Shown here in pieces: positions 12,123-23,685 of a stretch of DNA of 64,000 nucleotides. The position numbers were made by a program, and so were the translations under genes. The stretch's first letter is position 1, and each line of letters starts with the position of its first letter. The DNA is from Molanna angustata (lineage: Eukaryota > Arthropoda > Insecta > Trichoptera > Molannidae): assembly GCA_963576475.1 (NCBI GenBank), contig OY754974.1, forward strand, positions 5,348,274 to 5,412,273. The letters are read 5' to 3'. Below the pieces are notes generated by a model that saw only the letters and a program-made list of their open reading frames with translations, searched no databases and was not told the DNA's origin.

Positions 12123-12570
12123 CTTCTTCTTCTACTATAGGTAGGGTCGGCTCTCCTAATCTTTCGGCATTATGATGATCTGTCCTGTATTGTCAGGGCT
12201 GGTATTTGGGCATTATCCAATATTACCCTACCACATGGATAGCGGACGTCCTTTTCCTTTCCTGTTTTCTGGGTGTGCTATAGCATTGGCACTACATGTT
12301 CTTTATGTCTTCTCATTACATGTCCATACAATCTGAGTCGGCTCTCTGTGAGTTTTTCTGATATGGGGACTATTCCAAAGCTTTGTCTTACTAGCTAATT
12401 ACAAATTTTATCAAGCTTCGTCAGCCCGTCTGCCCGCATCAACATTTTCATTTCGTTTACGTGCAGTTTTTGTTCGAGTGTGACTTTTACTGTTCAGTAT
12501 TCCGCACCGTATGACATTGCATGTCTCACAGCTATTTTATAGACTTTGTCTTTAATAATTGTCTGTGATG
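12123..12570 (-). pseudogene. RTE-like LINE C-terminal fragment
   Basis: Minus-strand text: IIKDKVYKIAVRHAMSYGAEY, EQKLHVNEMKMLMRADGLTK, LVRQSFGIVPISEKLTESRL, RLYGHVMRRHKEHVV, then GKERGRPLSMW and a (GAA)n-like 3' tail at 12123. The order matches the post-RT region of RTE-type elements and the copy at 26484-26782. Stop codons interrupt it. The RT core is missing. Confidence 0.8.
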
Positions 12571-12775
12571 ATAAATATGCCCTTCTACAACTTGGAGTGG
12601 ACGGAAAGATAGATGGAAGACGAGTATGGGGCATTAAAGAATATCGTGGCTTCAAAATCTCAATCAGTGGTTCGGGATTCCGGATGTGGCGTCACTAATA
12701 AGGCTGGAGCAAAATCGTAATGAGTTATATGTGATGGTCGCCAACCTTTGTAAAGAGCAGCACAAGAAGAAAAAG
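12571..12775 (+). pseudogene. LINE C-terminal fragment (KYALLQL-GKI-GRR type)
   Basis: Plus-strand text KYALLQLGVDGKIDGRRVWG, LNQWFGIPDVASL and VMVANLC, shifted between frames, then a CAAGAAGAAAAAGA tail. The same motif order occurs at 40138-40305 and 43955-44395. It abuts the opposite-strand fragment, so two LINE remnants collided here. Confidence 0.7.
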
Positions 12776-13929
12776 ATGCATACAAGTGCATATACCTGCC
12801 TATGTATGTACAATGTACACACATCTACAGCGAAAGGAATCATCAATCCAAACAATAAAAAAAATGTTTCAGTGGCATTAGGTACTCTCAAACCTAGTAT
12901 TCAAATATCTTTTAAATCTACGCTACATATGTACATACCTGTCTCTATAGTATGAAATTTCAAAATTGAGATTAGTTTCGAATGTCAAAAGTAAAGTTGC
13001 AGAAATAAAAAAAATCAAACATGTCAATTACTCGATCGTCTGCATCTGTTGCTGATAATTGAATACCTTTTTCGGTTGAGCCAATCGCTACTGACTTAGT
13101 TCCCACAGCAAAATAAATCCTTAAAAGTATTTCATTGTTTTTGTTTGCTTGTGCTAAACGCAAAACCGCATTGAATCGTATCGGACCACAACATACTCCC
13201 TCCGTCGAACTTTGAAATATTTAAAATTCTGCGCATGACTTAAAAGAACAAAATGCCAAAGAAACTTGGTTCTACGTAAAGTATTATGCATACCGCTGGA
13301 CTTCTTATCAACGTAACGACTTCTGCATAAGGCATTTTTCGTTTCACTGGACATTTGTATGTTTGTACATATTGTATCTGTTTCTGAATTTCTAAATTAT
13401 TCAAGCCACGGACATTTCAAAAACTTTCGGTACGCTATTGTGACATCAACTTTTATTGTTGAACAAACAAAATATATTTTGTGTTTTACACATTTTGTTT
13501 GTTGAATAAGCTCCACGAAGTTCCAAAATTTATATTTTCCTCCTTATTACACGTTAGATTTTATGCGCCTATAATTACCGCGATTTGTGTCAGCGAGCAG
13601 AAGAAATGATGACACCGAGAAAGCAATATTTTAAAAAAAAATACTAAAACCAATTAAAAATTTCAACAGTGTAAACAATAAATAATAATTGGCGTACTTA
13701 CATACTAAAACCTATGAAAAATATTTATTTATATATAAGAATAGTGTATGCATGTCTGTGAGGTTGGGTATATGTGTGTGAGTGTGTGTTTATAAGTGGG
13801 AGAGAGAATAGGTATACATACATAATATGTATATCTGCAAGCTTGCATAAGTTATTCCAATAAATCTCAATCAATCAATTATAGATACATACATTTTAAC
13901 ATATAAGTGCTACGTCTTTATCAGGACAC
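12776..13929. other. Spacer with a small hairpin
   Basis: No gene recognised. A 47-bp hairpin lies at 13457-13503 (CAAACAAAATATATTTTGTG / CACATTTTGTTTG). GT-rich low complexity near 13757-13800. Confidence 0.45.
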
Positions 13930-14112
13930 TTCATTGGTTTAATTTTTTATAAAAAAAACATCTCAACAGAGATGAAGTTGGATATCAATAAGAGAACCAG
14001 GAACCATAGGCACCTGTCATCGGCTGGTATACGTGATTATGCGCTTGCACAACGTTCACCAATTATGCCTTTTTAATGAGTTCCCTATCATTTCAATTTT
14101 GAAAGTTCTATA
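13930..14112. mobile_element. Palindromic element G, partial copy
   Basis: Shares CATCTCAACAGAGATGAAGT, AACCAGGAACC, GGCACCT and CTGTCATCGGCTGGT with 17345, 19085, 46625 and 50096. It lacks the CGCAAACATTGGAT start. Continues into GAGTTCCCTATCA and TTTTGAAAGTTCTATAT, also seen after the 17345 copy. Confidence 0.65.
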
Positions 14113-14214
14113 TATTGTAATACTGAAATTCTTTTCGCTTGAAAATAAGGAAATTAAGGAAATGTTAATATTTTTGTTTGTTTTTTTTAAATTCATGTAC
14201 ATCAATGTGTACAA

Positions 14215-14345
14215 TGGCGCATTCTCGTGCTTCTCTAGGCTACAAACAATGGTTAGTTGGAAGAAATCGCCATCTGGCAACAAACTCGCCACTTGCCCAG
14301 AGTGCAAAAAAGTGTTTCTTCTTGCACTCTGGGCACTTCTTGAGT
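14215..14345 (+). repeat. Repeat F with internal hairpin
   Basis: Similar to 42108-42212 (TGCTTCTCTGGGCT, ACTGGTTAGTTGGAAG, AACTCGCCACTTGC, CAGGGTGCAA). In this copy 14283-14345 folds on itself: CACTTGCCCAGAGTGCAA pairs with TTGCACTCTGGGCACTT. The 3' side merges with GAGTTCCCTATC text of element G, so F may be a part of that family. Confidence 0.6.
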
Positions 14346-14782
14346 TCCCTATCTATCCAATTTTTGAAAGTTCTGTATATTTTAATATTTTAATCATTAT
14401 AATATTTTTATAAAATATATACCTAACTATAAAAATATTCGACGCTGCATTGTATTTTTATTTTTTTTCTTGGTTTATTATTCTATCAATAACATATGCA
14501 ATTCTTAGTCAAAATATTTTTTTAAGGTAACTACATATTACTAAACAAGAGCCATAAAACGGCTTATAATTAATTTGTTTTTTTTTTTTATGTTCATATA
14601 GCACTCGAAATAGGGTGAATTGTCATATAAAAGCAAATTGCAATGTTTGTTTTTCAATTCATGTAAAGTATTAAAATTATAACGTATGTAGATACCTACA
14701 TATTATCCGAGAGATAGCAACGTTATCGATGAATCATTATTTAATAGCTGGTTTTTTGATATTTTCTTTTTTATTGAATAAT

Positions 14783-15164
14783 GGTATGAAAAAGTTAAGT
14801 CTGGCACCAGGGAGTGGTTGCGTTTACCAGTGCGCATCGTCTTTGTAGGTGAAAATTGCAGATTTCAATATAATTCGTACTTGAATATTATTAATTTTTA
14901 CCTATAAAATCCGTCCTTTTATAAAATATGTACTGTTACTCAAATATGTCAAAACAATTGAAAAAATAAGAAGAAGAAAACATTTTTTTTCAGAAATCTT
15001 CCAAATCACTAAGTTTCGTTGTAATCATATAGATGGTACAAGAGAACAAAAATGACTTTAAACGATATAAATGATACTAAAAACTGCAAATTTCACCTAT
15101 AGAAATGAGATGCGCACTGGTAAATACAACCACTTCTAGGTGCCAGAATTACCTTTTTCATACC
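14783..15164. mobile_element. 382-bp MITE-like element with long terminal inverted repeats
   Basis: Arms 14783-14865 and about 15085-15164 are inverted copies. Both carry GGTATGAAAAAG, TCTGGCACC, GTGGTTG, TTTACCAGTGCGCAT and AGGTGAAA. The middle is AT-rich without an ORF. Long TIRs and small size fit a non-autonomous cut-and-paste transposon. The superfamily cannot be assigned, because no transposase is present and the flanking TSD is not clear. Confidence 0.75.
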
Positions 15165-15239
15165 TACATATATTTAAGAAGGAAGAAAATATAAAAATAA
15201 AAACAACCATTAAAAATGAAATTCTTTTTGAAGACTTAT

Positions 15240-15990
15240 ATTGTAGAATATGTACTCCACCATCAAGAATCAGGCTGTCACAATGGGACTTAAAATCAAC
15301 ACCCAGAAGACAAAGTACCTCTACCTATCCAAATTAAATTACCTACTTTAGGAAGCCACCCTACATATAATGATGTGGTTGTCAGTGGGGATAGGATAGA
15401 AGAAGTGGATAAGTTCACGTATCTGGGTAGCATTCTTACTAACACCAATGAGATGAGCGTTGAGATAATGTCCCGAATTCAAAGTGGCACAAAAACAGCA
15501 GCTGCACTGGGAGCATTCCTGACTCCAAAGTCCATATCGCGAAGAGTGAAACTCCAGGTCTATAATAGCCTAATTAAACCAATTATCCCGTATGGTGCTG
15601 AGTCCTGGTGCATGACACTCAAGGACCAATAAAGACTACTAACATTTGAAAACAGGATATTGCGTAAAATATTAGGCTCAAGACCAGGAATTGCGGCAGG
15701 TACCTGGAGACCACGAAGCAATGAGGAAATTCGTGCATTGACAGGACAACCTTTAATCACCATCGAAATTAGGTCGAGATGATTAGCTTGAATTGGACAT
15801 GTTGTCAGATCAGGGGAAGAAAGAGCAAGAGATTGATGGACAATGTTACCCGAGATCTGAACGTGCTGAATGCTTGTGATGACTGGAAGTCAACTGCAGA
15901 CTGCAGCTGACAGGAAGGCTTGGAAAGCTAATGTTCATGAGGCTAAAGCTCTACTGGAGTTGTATGGCCATCGGAAGTAAGTAAGTAATA
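15240..15990 (+). pseudogene. LINE RT C-terminal fragment with (TAAG)n tail
   Basis: Opening text MGLKINTQKTKYLYLSK is the thumb-side GLKINxxKTK box. After a break comes VDKFTYLGSILTNTNEM, IMSRIQSGTKTAAALGAF, LQVYNSLIKPIIPYGAESW, then ILGSRPGIAAGTWRPRSNEE and LAWIGHVVRSG, before a tail of AAGTAAGTAAGTAA. Internal stops and one frameshift. RT catalytic box and endonuclease are missing. Short tandem 3' tails of this kind are usual in RTE-like LINEs. Confidence 0.85.
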
Positions 15991-16026
15991 TTGTAGAATA
16001 ACGCACCCCAACAACTCTGGATAGTA

Positions 16027-16587
16027 CTTACCTACTCATATGGGCCTAGGTTGCGGCTCTAAGGGCCTAGGCAGTAAAGGCGGGGGTGGGCGGCCGACGC
16101 TGTTGTGCCCTCGTCAATTCTGTACTTAGAGAAGAGCAGGACGGACGCCTCTAGTCTCGCTCGGCAGTTACTCGTCAAACTGTGGCGAATGTTGTTGTTT
16201 GGTCCGGGCACACCGCTGGCGCAGACGTCGGGTCAGACATCCTGTGTTGACATCTGTGACGTCATATCTGACAGGTGATGATTGCGTCGGATGCCCCCGG
16301 TGTTAGCCCGCCAAGCTTTCGGACGCCAACACGAGGACCGAGGGGTGCGGGGGCAAGCCCTTCCGTTCGATCGGTTGTGCTAGGGGCTTGCCCCGGCTGC
16401 CGATCTTGAGCGGTTGCCCCGCCGTTTGAGGTTGGATTCTCGGGGGCAGTGGTTGAACCCGATGGATAGTGGATGGTTGTGTTGTCCGACGTTGCGGCCG
16501 CGTCCGGGGGTGAAAAGGGCCATAGAGTCCTAGAGCATCACCGGCGTGGAAGTGGTATCGCGTACTCATCACCTTACCTACTCATAT
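16027..16587. mobile_element. GC-rich retroposon with 15-bp TSD
   Basis: A 531-bp insert (16042-16572), strongly GC-rich against the AT-rich background, lies between exact copies of CTTACCTACTCATAT (16027-16041, 16573-16587). It has no poly-A and ends near GTATCGCGTACTCATCAC. Its last 110 bp match, in reverse, 34095-34210 (GTTGTGTTGTCCGACGTTGCGG, CCGGCGTGGAAGT). The small open frame on the minus strand has no recognisable family. Most likely the 5'-truncated 3' end of a GC-rich LINE, or a retroposed partner of one. Confidence 0.75.
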
Positions 16588-17344
16588 ACATCACACTTTT
16601 GTAACGGCCATTTTGAATTATTTAAAATTTATTGTCAAGTAAACATTTGTGATTCTTTTGTTTCGGTCTCCTTTCACATTCATCGTCTTCTTTTTCATTC
16701 CCATATTTGTTCGCCTCAACGCCTGAGACAATAATATATACCAACCAACATCCGAGAGTTGAGGAAAATGCTAATGTTTATGCAAGTTTAGCATTCAGAT
16801 TGTGTTCAATTAGTAACGGATAATGTCCGCCCATGCGTTTAATATTGCAGAACAATAAGTTTGTACTCGGAGCGGACTTCATCTCGAGATGTAATAATAT
16901 TCGTCTAGAGATACATGCACAGAATTGTAAAATTTCTTATAAAACAGAAATCAGGTAAGTATACAATAAGCAGTTGAGTGAGCGTATTTAAACATAATGT
17001 TGGTACGTATGCTTAATAATTTGCATAAATATGTAACATGAAATGAATAATGAGAACGAACTACACCACAATTCAATATCCATATTACCTGCATATTTTC
17101 ATTTCTCAGCTATTTTATCTATGTAAAATCTCAAAGACTTAGAAATAGGAAATACTTGAAGACCAGCAGGGCTATTCATGAAGTTGATTTCGATTAGATT
17201 CAGACTTGAGTAATTTTTCAGATTAAAATTAATTGATTCAATAGATTTATTTATACAACAAATTGAGGACGACCTCAAAGTTTTCTTCAAATTTAAATGT
17301 AAAATAAACGACAAATACTAGTTTAATGCAATCAAGCATTATTA
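16588..17344. other. AT-rich spacer
   Basis: No gene, RNA or repeat relationship recognised. Confidence 0.5.
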
Positions 17345-17610
17345 TTTAAATAGAATATTTGCATTAACGCAAACATTGGATTTTTTTCCCTGTCGGGAGT
17401 CAAATGATATTTTTATTGACAAACTTTTTAACATCTCAATAGAGACAAAGTTGAGATATTATAAAGGAACTCAAGGCACCTACAGGGCTTACGACCTGTC
17501 ATCGGCTGGTTTACGTAATCACTTCATACGCTTGCGCAACGTTCACCAATTATGCCTTCTTATTGAGTTCCCTTATCAATGTAATTTTTGAAAGTTCTAT
17601 ATATTTGAAT
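17345..17610 (+). mobile_element. Palindromic element G, copy
   Basis: Starts GAATATTTGCATTAACGCAA, then ACATTGGATTTTTTTCCCTG, TCGGGAGTCAAATGATATTT, ATCTCAATAGAGACAAAGTT, GGCACCTACAGGGCTTACGA and CTGTCATCGGCTGG. The right side (TTGAGTTCCCTTATCAATG, TTGAAAGTTCTATATATTTG) differs from the 50096 copy. Confidence 0.7.
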
Positions 17611-18544
17611 AATGTTAAGAAACCTTTTTGTAAAGCCATCTATTGGGAAATTAGTTTATTTTTAAACAATGAAAGCAACAGTCCTTATAAATGAGGTGAC
17701 GGTGTCTCGCACATATTTATGTTTAGATTTATACAGGCAATTTCCTAAAAAAACATAGGTATTCGATAAATCTTGCAATAAACAAATATCAATGTGCTTT
17801 TTAAATATTTGTATAAACTCGAATGGTTTATATAAATGTCGCTTATAAAATTCCAATCGAATATCTTACGTCAGAATATCGACCATTAAGAGCGGATCGC
17901 ACCTAAAACTATGTATCAACTTATAATATTTGAGAGTTCAGCATATTCATACAAATTTGCTTGACGAACCGCTTTTTGATGAAGTGACCAGATTAAAAAA
18001 AAGACTCTCGGTATCTTCAGCCTCAAAAAAGGCAGAGGTCGAAAGCGTTTGGAGTAGTTTTTTTCGGGAGTCAACGATGTCTTTCCAAGATGGACACGAC
18101 CTTCTGTAATGAGGAACACGATTAACAAGAAGATATAACAACTCGAGAAAGGTAAACGGAGGTATTATTTTCTTTGGAAACATATGTAACAGCATATTTT
18201 ATAAGATGTATTGACAATTACAATTTAAAAATATAAAGCCTTTTACAGTGTTTCACTTATGTAATTACTTATCATATTTATATTTCATTTCATGAAAAAA
18301 AAATATTTTTAAAAGCACATTTATAAGGTCAATGTTTTTTCGCCAACACAGTGGAAGTTCATAATTATATATATTTAATTAAAAAAAATTAAACGCAGTT
18401 TTCATCCACAAACGATTAAAAATTTATGACCTATTCTACTAGCATCATCAGAGGCACAATTTATACAATATATGAAGCTTCGTCTGATGATGTTAGCAAA
18501 GACTAACCATAGCGCTTAGGCCATTCAATTTCACTCCTTCATTC
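17611..18544. other. AT-rich spacer
   Basis: No gene seen. A small inverted repeat at about 18448-18497 has CATCATCAGA opposite TCTGATGATG. Confidence 0.45.
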
Positions 18545-18600
18545 ATTCATACCATCACGGCATATCTCACAATGTGGGGTAACCAGCGAAAGGTGTGCGG
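18545..18600 (-). pseudogene. LINE family D 3' end scrap
   Basis: CATACCATCACGGCATATCT with GTGGGGTAACCAG is the reverse complement of the conserved end of family D (coding end, then GGxATGGCGTGATGGTATG), as at 47380 and 50630. Only the last few dozen bases remain. Confidence 0.6.
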
Positions 18601-18873
18601 GTGTGCATTGCCTTATAAAAGGGAGCACAACATATCTGTGTATACCCACACACCAGTCTCGTCTCACCTAAAAAGGCACTATATTCAGAATGGGTGGTGA
18701 ACCTCATTGCTGAACTATGTGAGATGTTATTGTTGCCTGTTGTATTTTCGATTACCCGGCTCTTACGGGACACTCGAAAACAATAATAGAAAAGAGTGGA
18801 AGCACTATTCTAAGCCGGTGCCTCACAGAAAAAAATTTCACTCCTTTGTGGATTAAAACTGTGTTTTAATTAC

Positions 18874-19055
18874 ATGGCAGAGCGGTAAGCGCATCGGGTT
18901 AGTAATCAAGTGGTCGCGAGTTCAAATCCTGCCACGACCGATATCGTTCACCTATAGCATAAACATTTGCTTAGTTTATGGAATGTATGAGGATGTATAT
19001 GTACCTACTTGTTACAAGGAGTTTCTCTTACTGTTTGATTTTTTCTAATTTATTT
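18874..19055 (+). mobile_element. SINE type 1
   Basis: ATGGCAGAGCGGTAAGCGCA (box A), TTAGTAATCAAGTGGTCGCG, box B GTTCAAATCCTGCC, body GTTCACCTATAGCATAAACA, GATGTATATGTACCTACTTG. The tail is decayed. Confidence 0.8.
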
Positions 19056-19084
19056 TTGGTGTTTTTTTATAATGATGTTATAAA

Positions 19085-19190
19085 ACATTAAATGTTTATT
19101 GACAAACTTTTAATATCTCAATAGAGACGAAGTTGGGATATTATTAGAAGAACCAGGAACCCACGGCACATACAGGACTTACAACCTTTC
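19085..19190 (+). mobile_element. Palindromic element G, truncated copy
   Basis: TTTATTGACAAACTTTTAAT, CTCAATAGAGACGAAGTTGG, GAACCAGGAACCC, ACATACAGGACTTACAACCT. Only the left part of the family sequence. Confidence 0.65.
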
Positions 19191-19790
19191 AATGTCAATG
19201 TTTGCTTATATGCAATTAAAAAATATATAATATATTCGATTAAATGTTGCATCAGCTGTTGTCCATTATTCTGGCTGAGGGTGCTCCCTTACACGAAAAC
19301 GTATATACCTCATAGTGCACCTATCTTTGTGACTTGCGTTAATTGCCATTAATTCCTTCGAGGTCTTTCGCACTTCGAAGTCGATCGGAATGAAGAGATA
19401 ACAAATACCTTTCAAACAAATTTAAATAGCAAAGTAAGCATCTCATTAAACTAAAATAAAATAAAAGAATATATTATTAAGTACGTGTTCCTACATGTAC
19501 ATACAACTCTAGCTGTCGCATAAATAACTTAAGTCGTATAGGCACATATAGTTGTCGGCAAATATCTTGAGTCATTTTGCCGAGAAGGGGGACGATTTGC
19601 ACGTACACCAACGAAATAAAAAGACACAAATTTACTCAACATATTTGGCGAAAACTATACATAGATATCTACTTATTTATTTTTATTCACATATTATATT
19701 ACGAATATAATGGGCCGATTTGGTCAGCAATCCAACCTCACGAGAGTCAGAAATGATAGGGAGGTGTTAACAAAAGTCTGGAAGGTGTCA
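19191..19790. other. AT-rich spacer
   Basis: Nothing recognised. Confidence 0.45.
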
Positions 19791-20050
19791 TCCTCTTCTT
19801 CTTCTTCTTCGTCATCCATCCTTGTCCAGTAATGGACATAGGCCTCCCCCTGAGACCTCCACAGCTCTCCATCACGTGCAGACCGCATCCGACTGCCGTC
19901 TTAGATATAATCAAGGGAATAATGGGGTGTTGGCAGGAAACGTATTTCATGGCCCACAATGTACGAGATTGGACGGGTACAAAAACCATGGAGGAGCTGT
20001 TTTACAGGGGCGTGCCACGAACCTTCGGACTAGGCAACCCTGAAAGATAT
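19791..20050. pseudogene. Two abutting LINE 3' scraps
   Basis: 19795-19890, read on the minus strand, gives RAVEVSGG, GLCPLLDKDG and a (GAA)n tail, a common LINE C-terminus. 19900-20050, read on the plus strand, gives FMAHNVRDWTGTKTMEELFY, matching the NIREWTG-T-EEL box seen at 43955-44395. Both are fragments with no catalytic domain. Confidence 0.6.
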
Positions 20051-20528
20051 TGTGAATAAATGTCGGAATTTTTTAAAGTTTTCTTTAGCATCGTTGTTCA
20101 CTTGAGTGGCCATGGAAATATTTGAAAATTGCATGCCAAAATAATATAAATTTACAGCCGTGGCCCTGTCAAGCATCGTATGTACATACAGTTCAATTTT
20201 CATTTGAAGTATATGTAGTTTCAATAAAACATACAAAATATTTGGACATGAATTCTAATATTCATAGGCAAGCCAAGATTTTCGGCTTCCATAACAATCC
20301 CGCTACTGCTGTTTTAATATACTTCTTCTTCAATGCATTTATGTAAATACTCTTCTGCCAGTGCCTAGCAACGTCAATAGCACAATCATTACCCAACATA
20401 AGATCGTGCATGGTGCAGTTGGACCTAACAAGAAAAAGAAGATAACACACACTAATACATTATATTTATATAAAAACAATTACATGTTATTTTGTGGTTT
20501 TTCATATATGTAGTACTTCCACACATAT
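20051..20528. other. Unassigned spacer
   Basis: No gene or repeat relationship recognised. Confidence 0.45.
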
Positions 20529-20728
20529 TTATTTAATATTGCTTATCTTGCAACTAACAGGAAACTTTATCAAATATTAATTTAACACGTGCCCAATAAA
20601 AATTTGAGACTAATGATATTAATCGTCTCACAGATCCGGATGAAAGCACAATAGAAAACTGTGTCTCCACCGGGAATCGAATCCGGGACCATTGGATCAA
20701 TAGTCAGTTAACTGAGACACGAAAGCCT
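20529..20728 (-). mobile_element. SINE type 2
   Basis: Minus strand: GTCTCAGTTAACTGACTATT, GATCCAATGGTCCCGGATTC (box B region), CCCGGTGGAGACACAGTTTT, GGATCTGTGAGACGATTAAT and a GTTAGTTGCAAG tail. The head has a short deletion relative to 5062-5262. Confidence 0.8.
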
Positions 20729-20764
20729 GCTTTTTATGTACATTATAATATATGATCATTCGTC

Positions 20765-20960
20765 CTTTTCCTCATGACTGAGGATAGCGGCTGTAGTCTG
20801 TCGCCACACGTATGGCCCGCCTCCATGCCAATCTGTTTTGGGCTGAACGCAGAGCACCAGTCACCGAAGACCCCATTGCGGACTTAACCAAATCGCTCCA
20901 TCTGGTCGGTGAGCGACCACGAGATCTCCGTCCCTCCACGCTGCCCATCACAACTTTATA
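20765..20960 (-). pseudogene. LINE C-terminal fragment
   Basis: Minus-strand frame reads VVMGSVEGRRSRGRSPTRW, SDLVKSAMGSSVTGALRSA, QNRLAWRRAIRVATD. This RGRxPTRWxD...W+xxVRxxxD signature is the very end of many LINE ORF2 proteins. The frame is open, but only about 65 residues are left. Related remnants lie at 32035-32200 and 43590-43760. Confidence 0.8.
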
Positions 20961-21990
20961 TGATACAAATTTGAAAAATACGAAAACAGCCTACCTATAT
21001 AATCACAGAACTTTTTCGTTTATATATTTTGTCTTCTAATGTCTGTAGTCAGTTTTCAGTACAGATCTTAGCGATTTTATTTGGTTCTAAGATCTACACC
21101 TTTAATAGGTTATTTTACGAAGTTGTGGTCAGTGGAAACAATCATAAAACAATGTTATGTCTTAATTCAACCAATCGAATTATTACTATCAGTGGATACG
21201 GGTTGTAATAAAATACTCGACAACATATTTTATGAATATAGGTTTGCATTTCTCCAACAGATGCAAACATTGACATAAGATATTCACAAGAGTCGTACAA
21301 CAGTATTGACATATAATAAAACATACTGTTTTAATTTACGTATATTTCTATTTATCTGTTAAAACAGAACTATCGCTTCGCCTGTTGAAAAACGAAACGT
21401 TCTTTTTATGTTGGTGTTTACATTATTTATTAGTTGCATGTAACACATGAGATCCAACTGTCGATGGCGATAGTACCTATGTTTAATTGAAGAATACGTA
21501 CCAAACTATAAACACTTAAACACAAATTAATAAATATTGATATTTTGTTTTCTATATATTGTGAATCTTCAATTCACATTCGTCGATCGTTCTTTTGTAA
21601 TATGGTTGCGAGATTGCTAATCTAGAGGGCTCCATGAGTTACTTTTCGTGCTATGCATTTTTATTTTTTGTCGCTCACTAAGAGTTCTGTGAAGGGGCCG
21701 CATACAGTCCCCATATGCAGAGCGGGTGGTAGTGACAGTAGCGAAAACATATACATAAAACATGTAGGTATGTATGTCAGGATGGAGGTCTTTCTTTTTT
21801 GTCCTACCCAGAATATGAAAACAACATGATGGTATGTATGTTTGTTTGGAGATTAAGTATTGAGTCCCCGTTAGATAATGTATAGGTACATAGTTTATAG
21901 TGTATACCTGCTGCCTTACAAATTGTATGAAACAATGTCGTCAGAAAAATCAATTTTTATTAAAATTGTTGCAACAAGTACTACTATAAT
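20961..21990. other. AT-rich spacer
   Basis: No gene recognised. The region around 21660-21740 is a little richer in GC but has no readable frame. Confidence 0.45.
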
Positions 21991-22594
21991 GTCCATATTT
22001 TTTATAGAAAATTAAATTATCTAGTTGGGATGTTTCGGCTTTTTTCGATATTTTTAACGACTTTGAAAACATAGGCAGTTAAAACACACAAATTTATCTT
22101 ACAAAAATGTTTTTCCCAATAAAAAGTGTTTGAGAAAATCTGAAACTTTAAAAAAATAGAATTTGAGATTTTATATTTTTCTATTAATTTACCAATTTTC
22201 GGCGTACTAGAATTAGTTTTTGAGATATATGTAAAAATAAAGTAAAAATTCAGAAGTTGATTACCCTGACTAAAACAGAAATTCAAAATTCTGAGTATAA
22301 CTATCTACATATTCTGAAATTTTAAGCTCTGTGCATTGAGCGGATCAAAAGTAATAAAAGTTATAAGGGGGGGAGCAGACATAGACACACCCTCAGACAC
22401 ACGCATACAGTAAGACCATATATTATATAGAACATATATGCTGCGAAGCCTCTAAGTTGGTGTTTTTTGACTTCAAAGTTGAAAAAGCCGTGAAAAATAA
22501 AGATTTTGCATACAAATCTCTATTATCTTGGCTTAAAACTATGTTGATAGGTATGTTAAGAGAAATAAAGTCTCTTGAACAAATCGACAGTTGA
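21991..22594 (+). repeat. Non-coding repeat B, copy 2
   Basis: Same block order as 1189-2201 with a short CA-rich core at 22380-22408 and a single 3' module (GAACATATATGCTGCGAAGC to AACAAATCGACAGTTG). It is the unexpanded form of the family. Confidence 0.75.
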
Positions 22595-22698
22595 AAAATG
22601 AAAACATAATATATTATTCAAAGAATTTCTGACATTTAGTACAATTTTTAAAAAATAAAAATATCTAGGTGCAATTTTTAAAAAGAAAACTACAATCC

Positions 22699-22867
22699 AT
22701 TTTTTTTAAAATGAATATGGCCTTGTACAAGTACATATACATCTACCTAAATTCCCTAAATTATGCATAAATGCTTGTGCACCACGAAATCGGTCGATGC
22801 AGGATTCGAACTCGCGACCATTGGATTACTAGCCCAGCGCGCTAACCGCTCTGCCATCAACCCATCC
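22699..22867 (-). mobile_element. SINE type 1
   Basis: Minus strand: GGGTTGATGGCAGAGCGGTT, AGCGCGCTGGGCTAGTAATC, CAATGGTCGCGAGTTCGAAT, CCTGCATCGACCGATTTCG, AAGCATTTATGCATAATTTA, A-rich tail. Acceptor-stem halves (TCGAC) survive. Confidence 0.85.
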
Positions 22868-23389
22868 AAAAGATAAGATAATTTAAAATATGAATTTAAA
22901 TATTGCTGTTGTATAGAAAGATATAAATATTATAGCATTTAACAATATCTTAAAGAGAACAGTATGATTGCTTACACCCATAGGAATAACCACAACCCTG
23001 GTTTCATACAGCTACTGTAACTTGGAAGTATTAAACTTCCTCATCAACAGGGTTTAAAGCGTAAACCCCAATAGACTGGGATAACTACATAAGATGTATG
23101 ATGCTGGGGTTTAAAGGAAACTATGAGAAAACGATCAAGTATCCTCTGATAAATCATAATTTCAATATCTAAAAAAACGTAAAAACAACAGATTGATTTC
23201 AAAAATAACCAGCGTTATTCACAAATCACAAAAAAGGTTCATATGGTACGGTATCCATATGAATATTTTTTTTATATAATCAAAAATCATATCGTATTAA
23301 ACCAACGTTGCATCCAATTTAGAAACACATTATTTTTAAGTAGAAACACATATTGATATCATACGTGTAAAATCCATAAACTTTGATCT
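22868..23389. other. Unassigned spacer
   Basis: No gene seen. 23025-23120 has GGGTTTAAAG and GGGGTTTAAAGG on the plus strand around AAACCCCAAT, a weak local inverted pattern. Confidence 0.45.
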
Positions 23390-23685
23390 GATAAGTATTT
23401 CATAGATATGCATTTATTTCTTCTCTATGATTTCATGTGTCCAAATATTATATAATATCATGTAGAACATAGTATGAGTTTCGTGACAATGTTTTTGTGT
23501 GTATGGTGTATTGTGAAAACTTTTGTCCTCTGGGAATATTATATTTGTTTAAGAATCTAATAGAAATGTACTTCATAAAAATGCATAAATTTAGAGATTG
23601 TCGACCTTTCAATAAGAAAAAATGAACGCTTAGTATGGTGTGGAGAGTTTAGTGTTGGCTACAACCCACTCATTTACAACTTTAT
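23390..23685 (+). repeat. Non-coding repeat H, copy 1
   Basis: Reverse complement matches 54100-54237 joined to 54495-54600: ATGTAGAA, ATGAGTTTCGTGACAATGTT, TTTGTGTGTATGGTGTATTG, CTATTAGATT-like block, AAAATGAACGCTTA, GGTGTGGAGAGTTTAGTGTT, GGCTACAACCCACTC. No coding capacity. This uninterrupted copy shows the empty site for the hairpin element at 54250. Confidence 0.75.

Noticed and set aside
16303..16572. 89-codon Pro/Arg-rich gene on the minus strand
   Set aside because: Lies wholly within the GC-rich retroposon, where stops are rare by composition; no family match.
18448..18497. CTGATGATG inverted pair as a hammerhead
   Set aside because: No GAAA box or stem II in the proper place; only a small inverted repeat.
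21361..21410. Possible hammerhead (CTGTTGAAAAACGAAACGTTC)
   Set aside because: Core is CTGTTGA rather than CTGAxGA and no stem II or stem I pairs around it.
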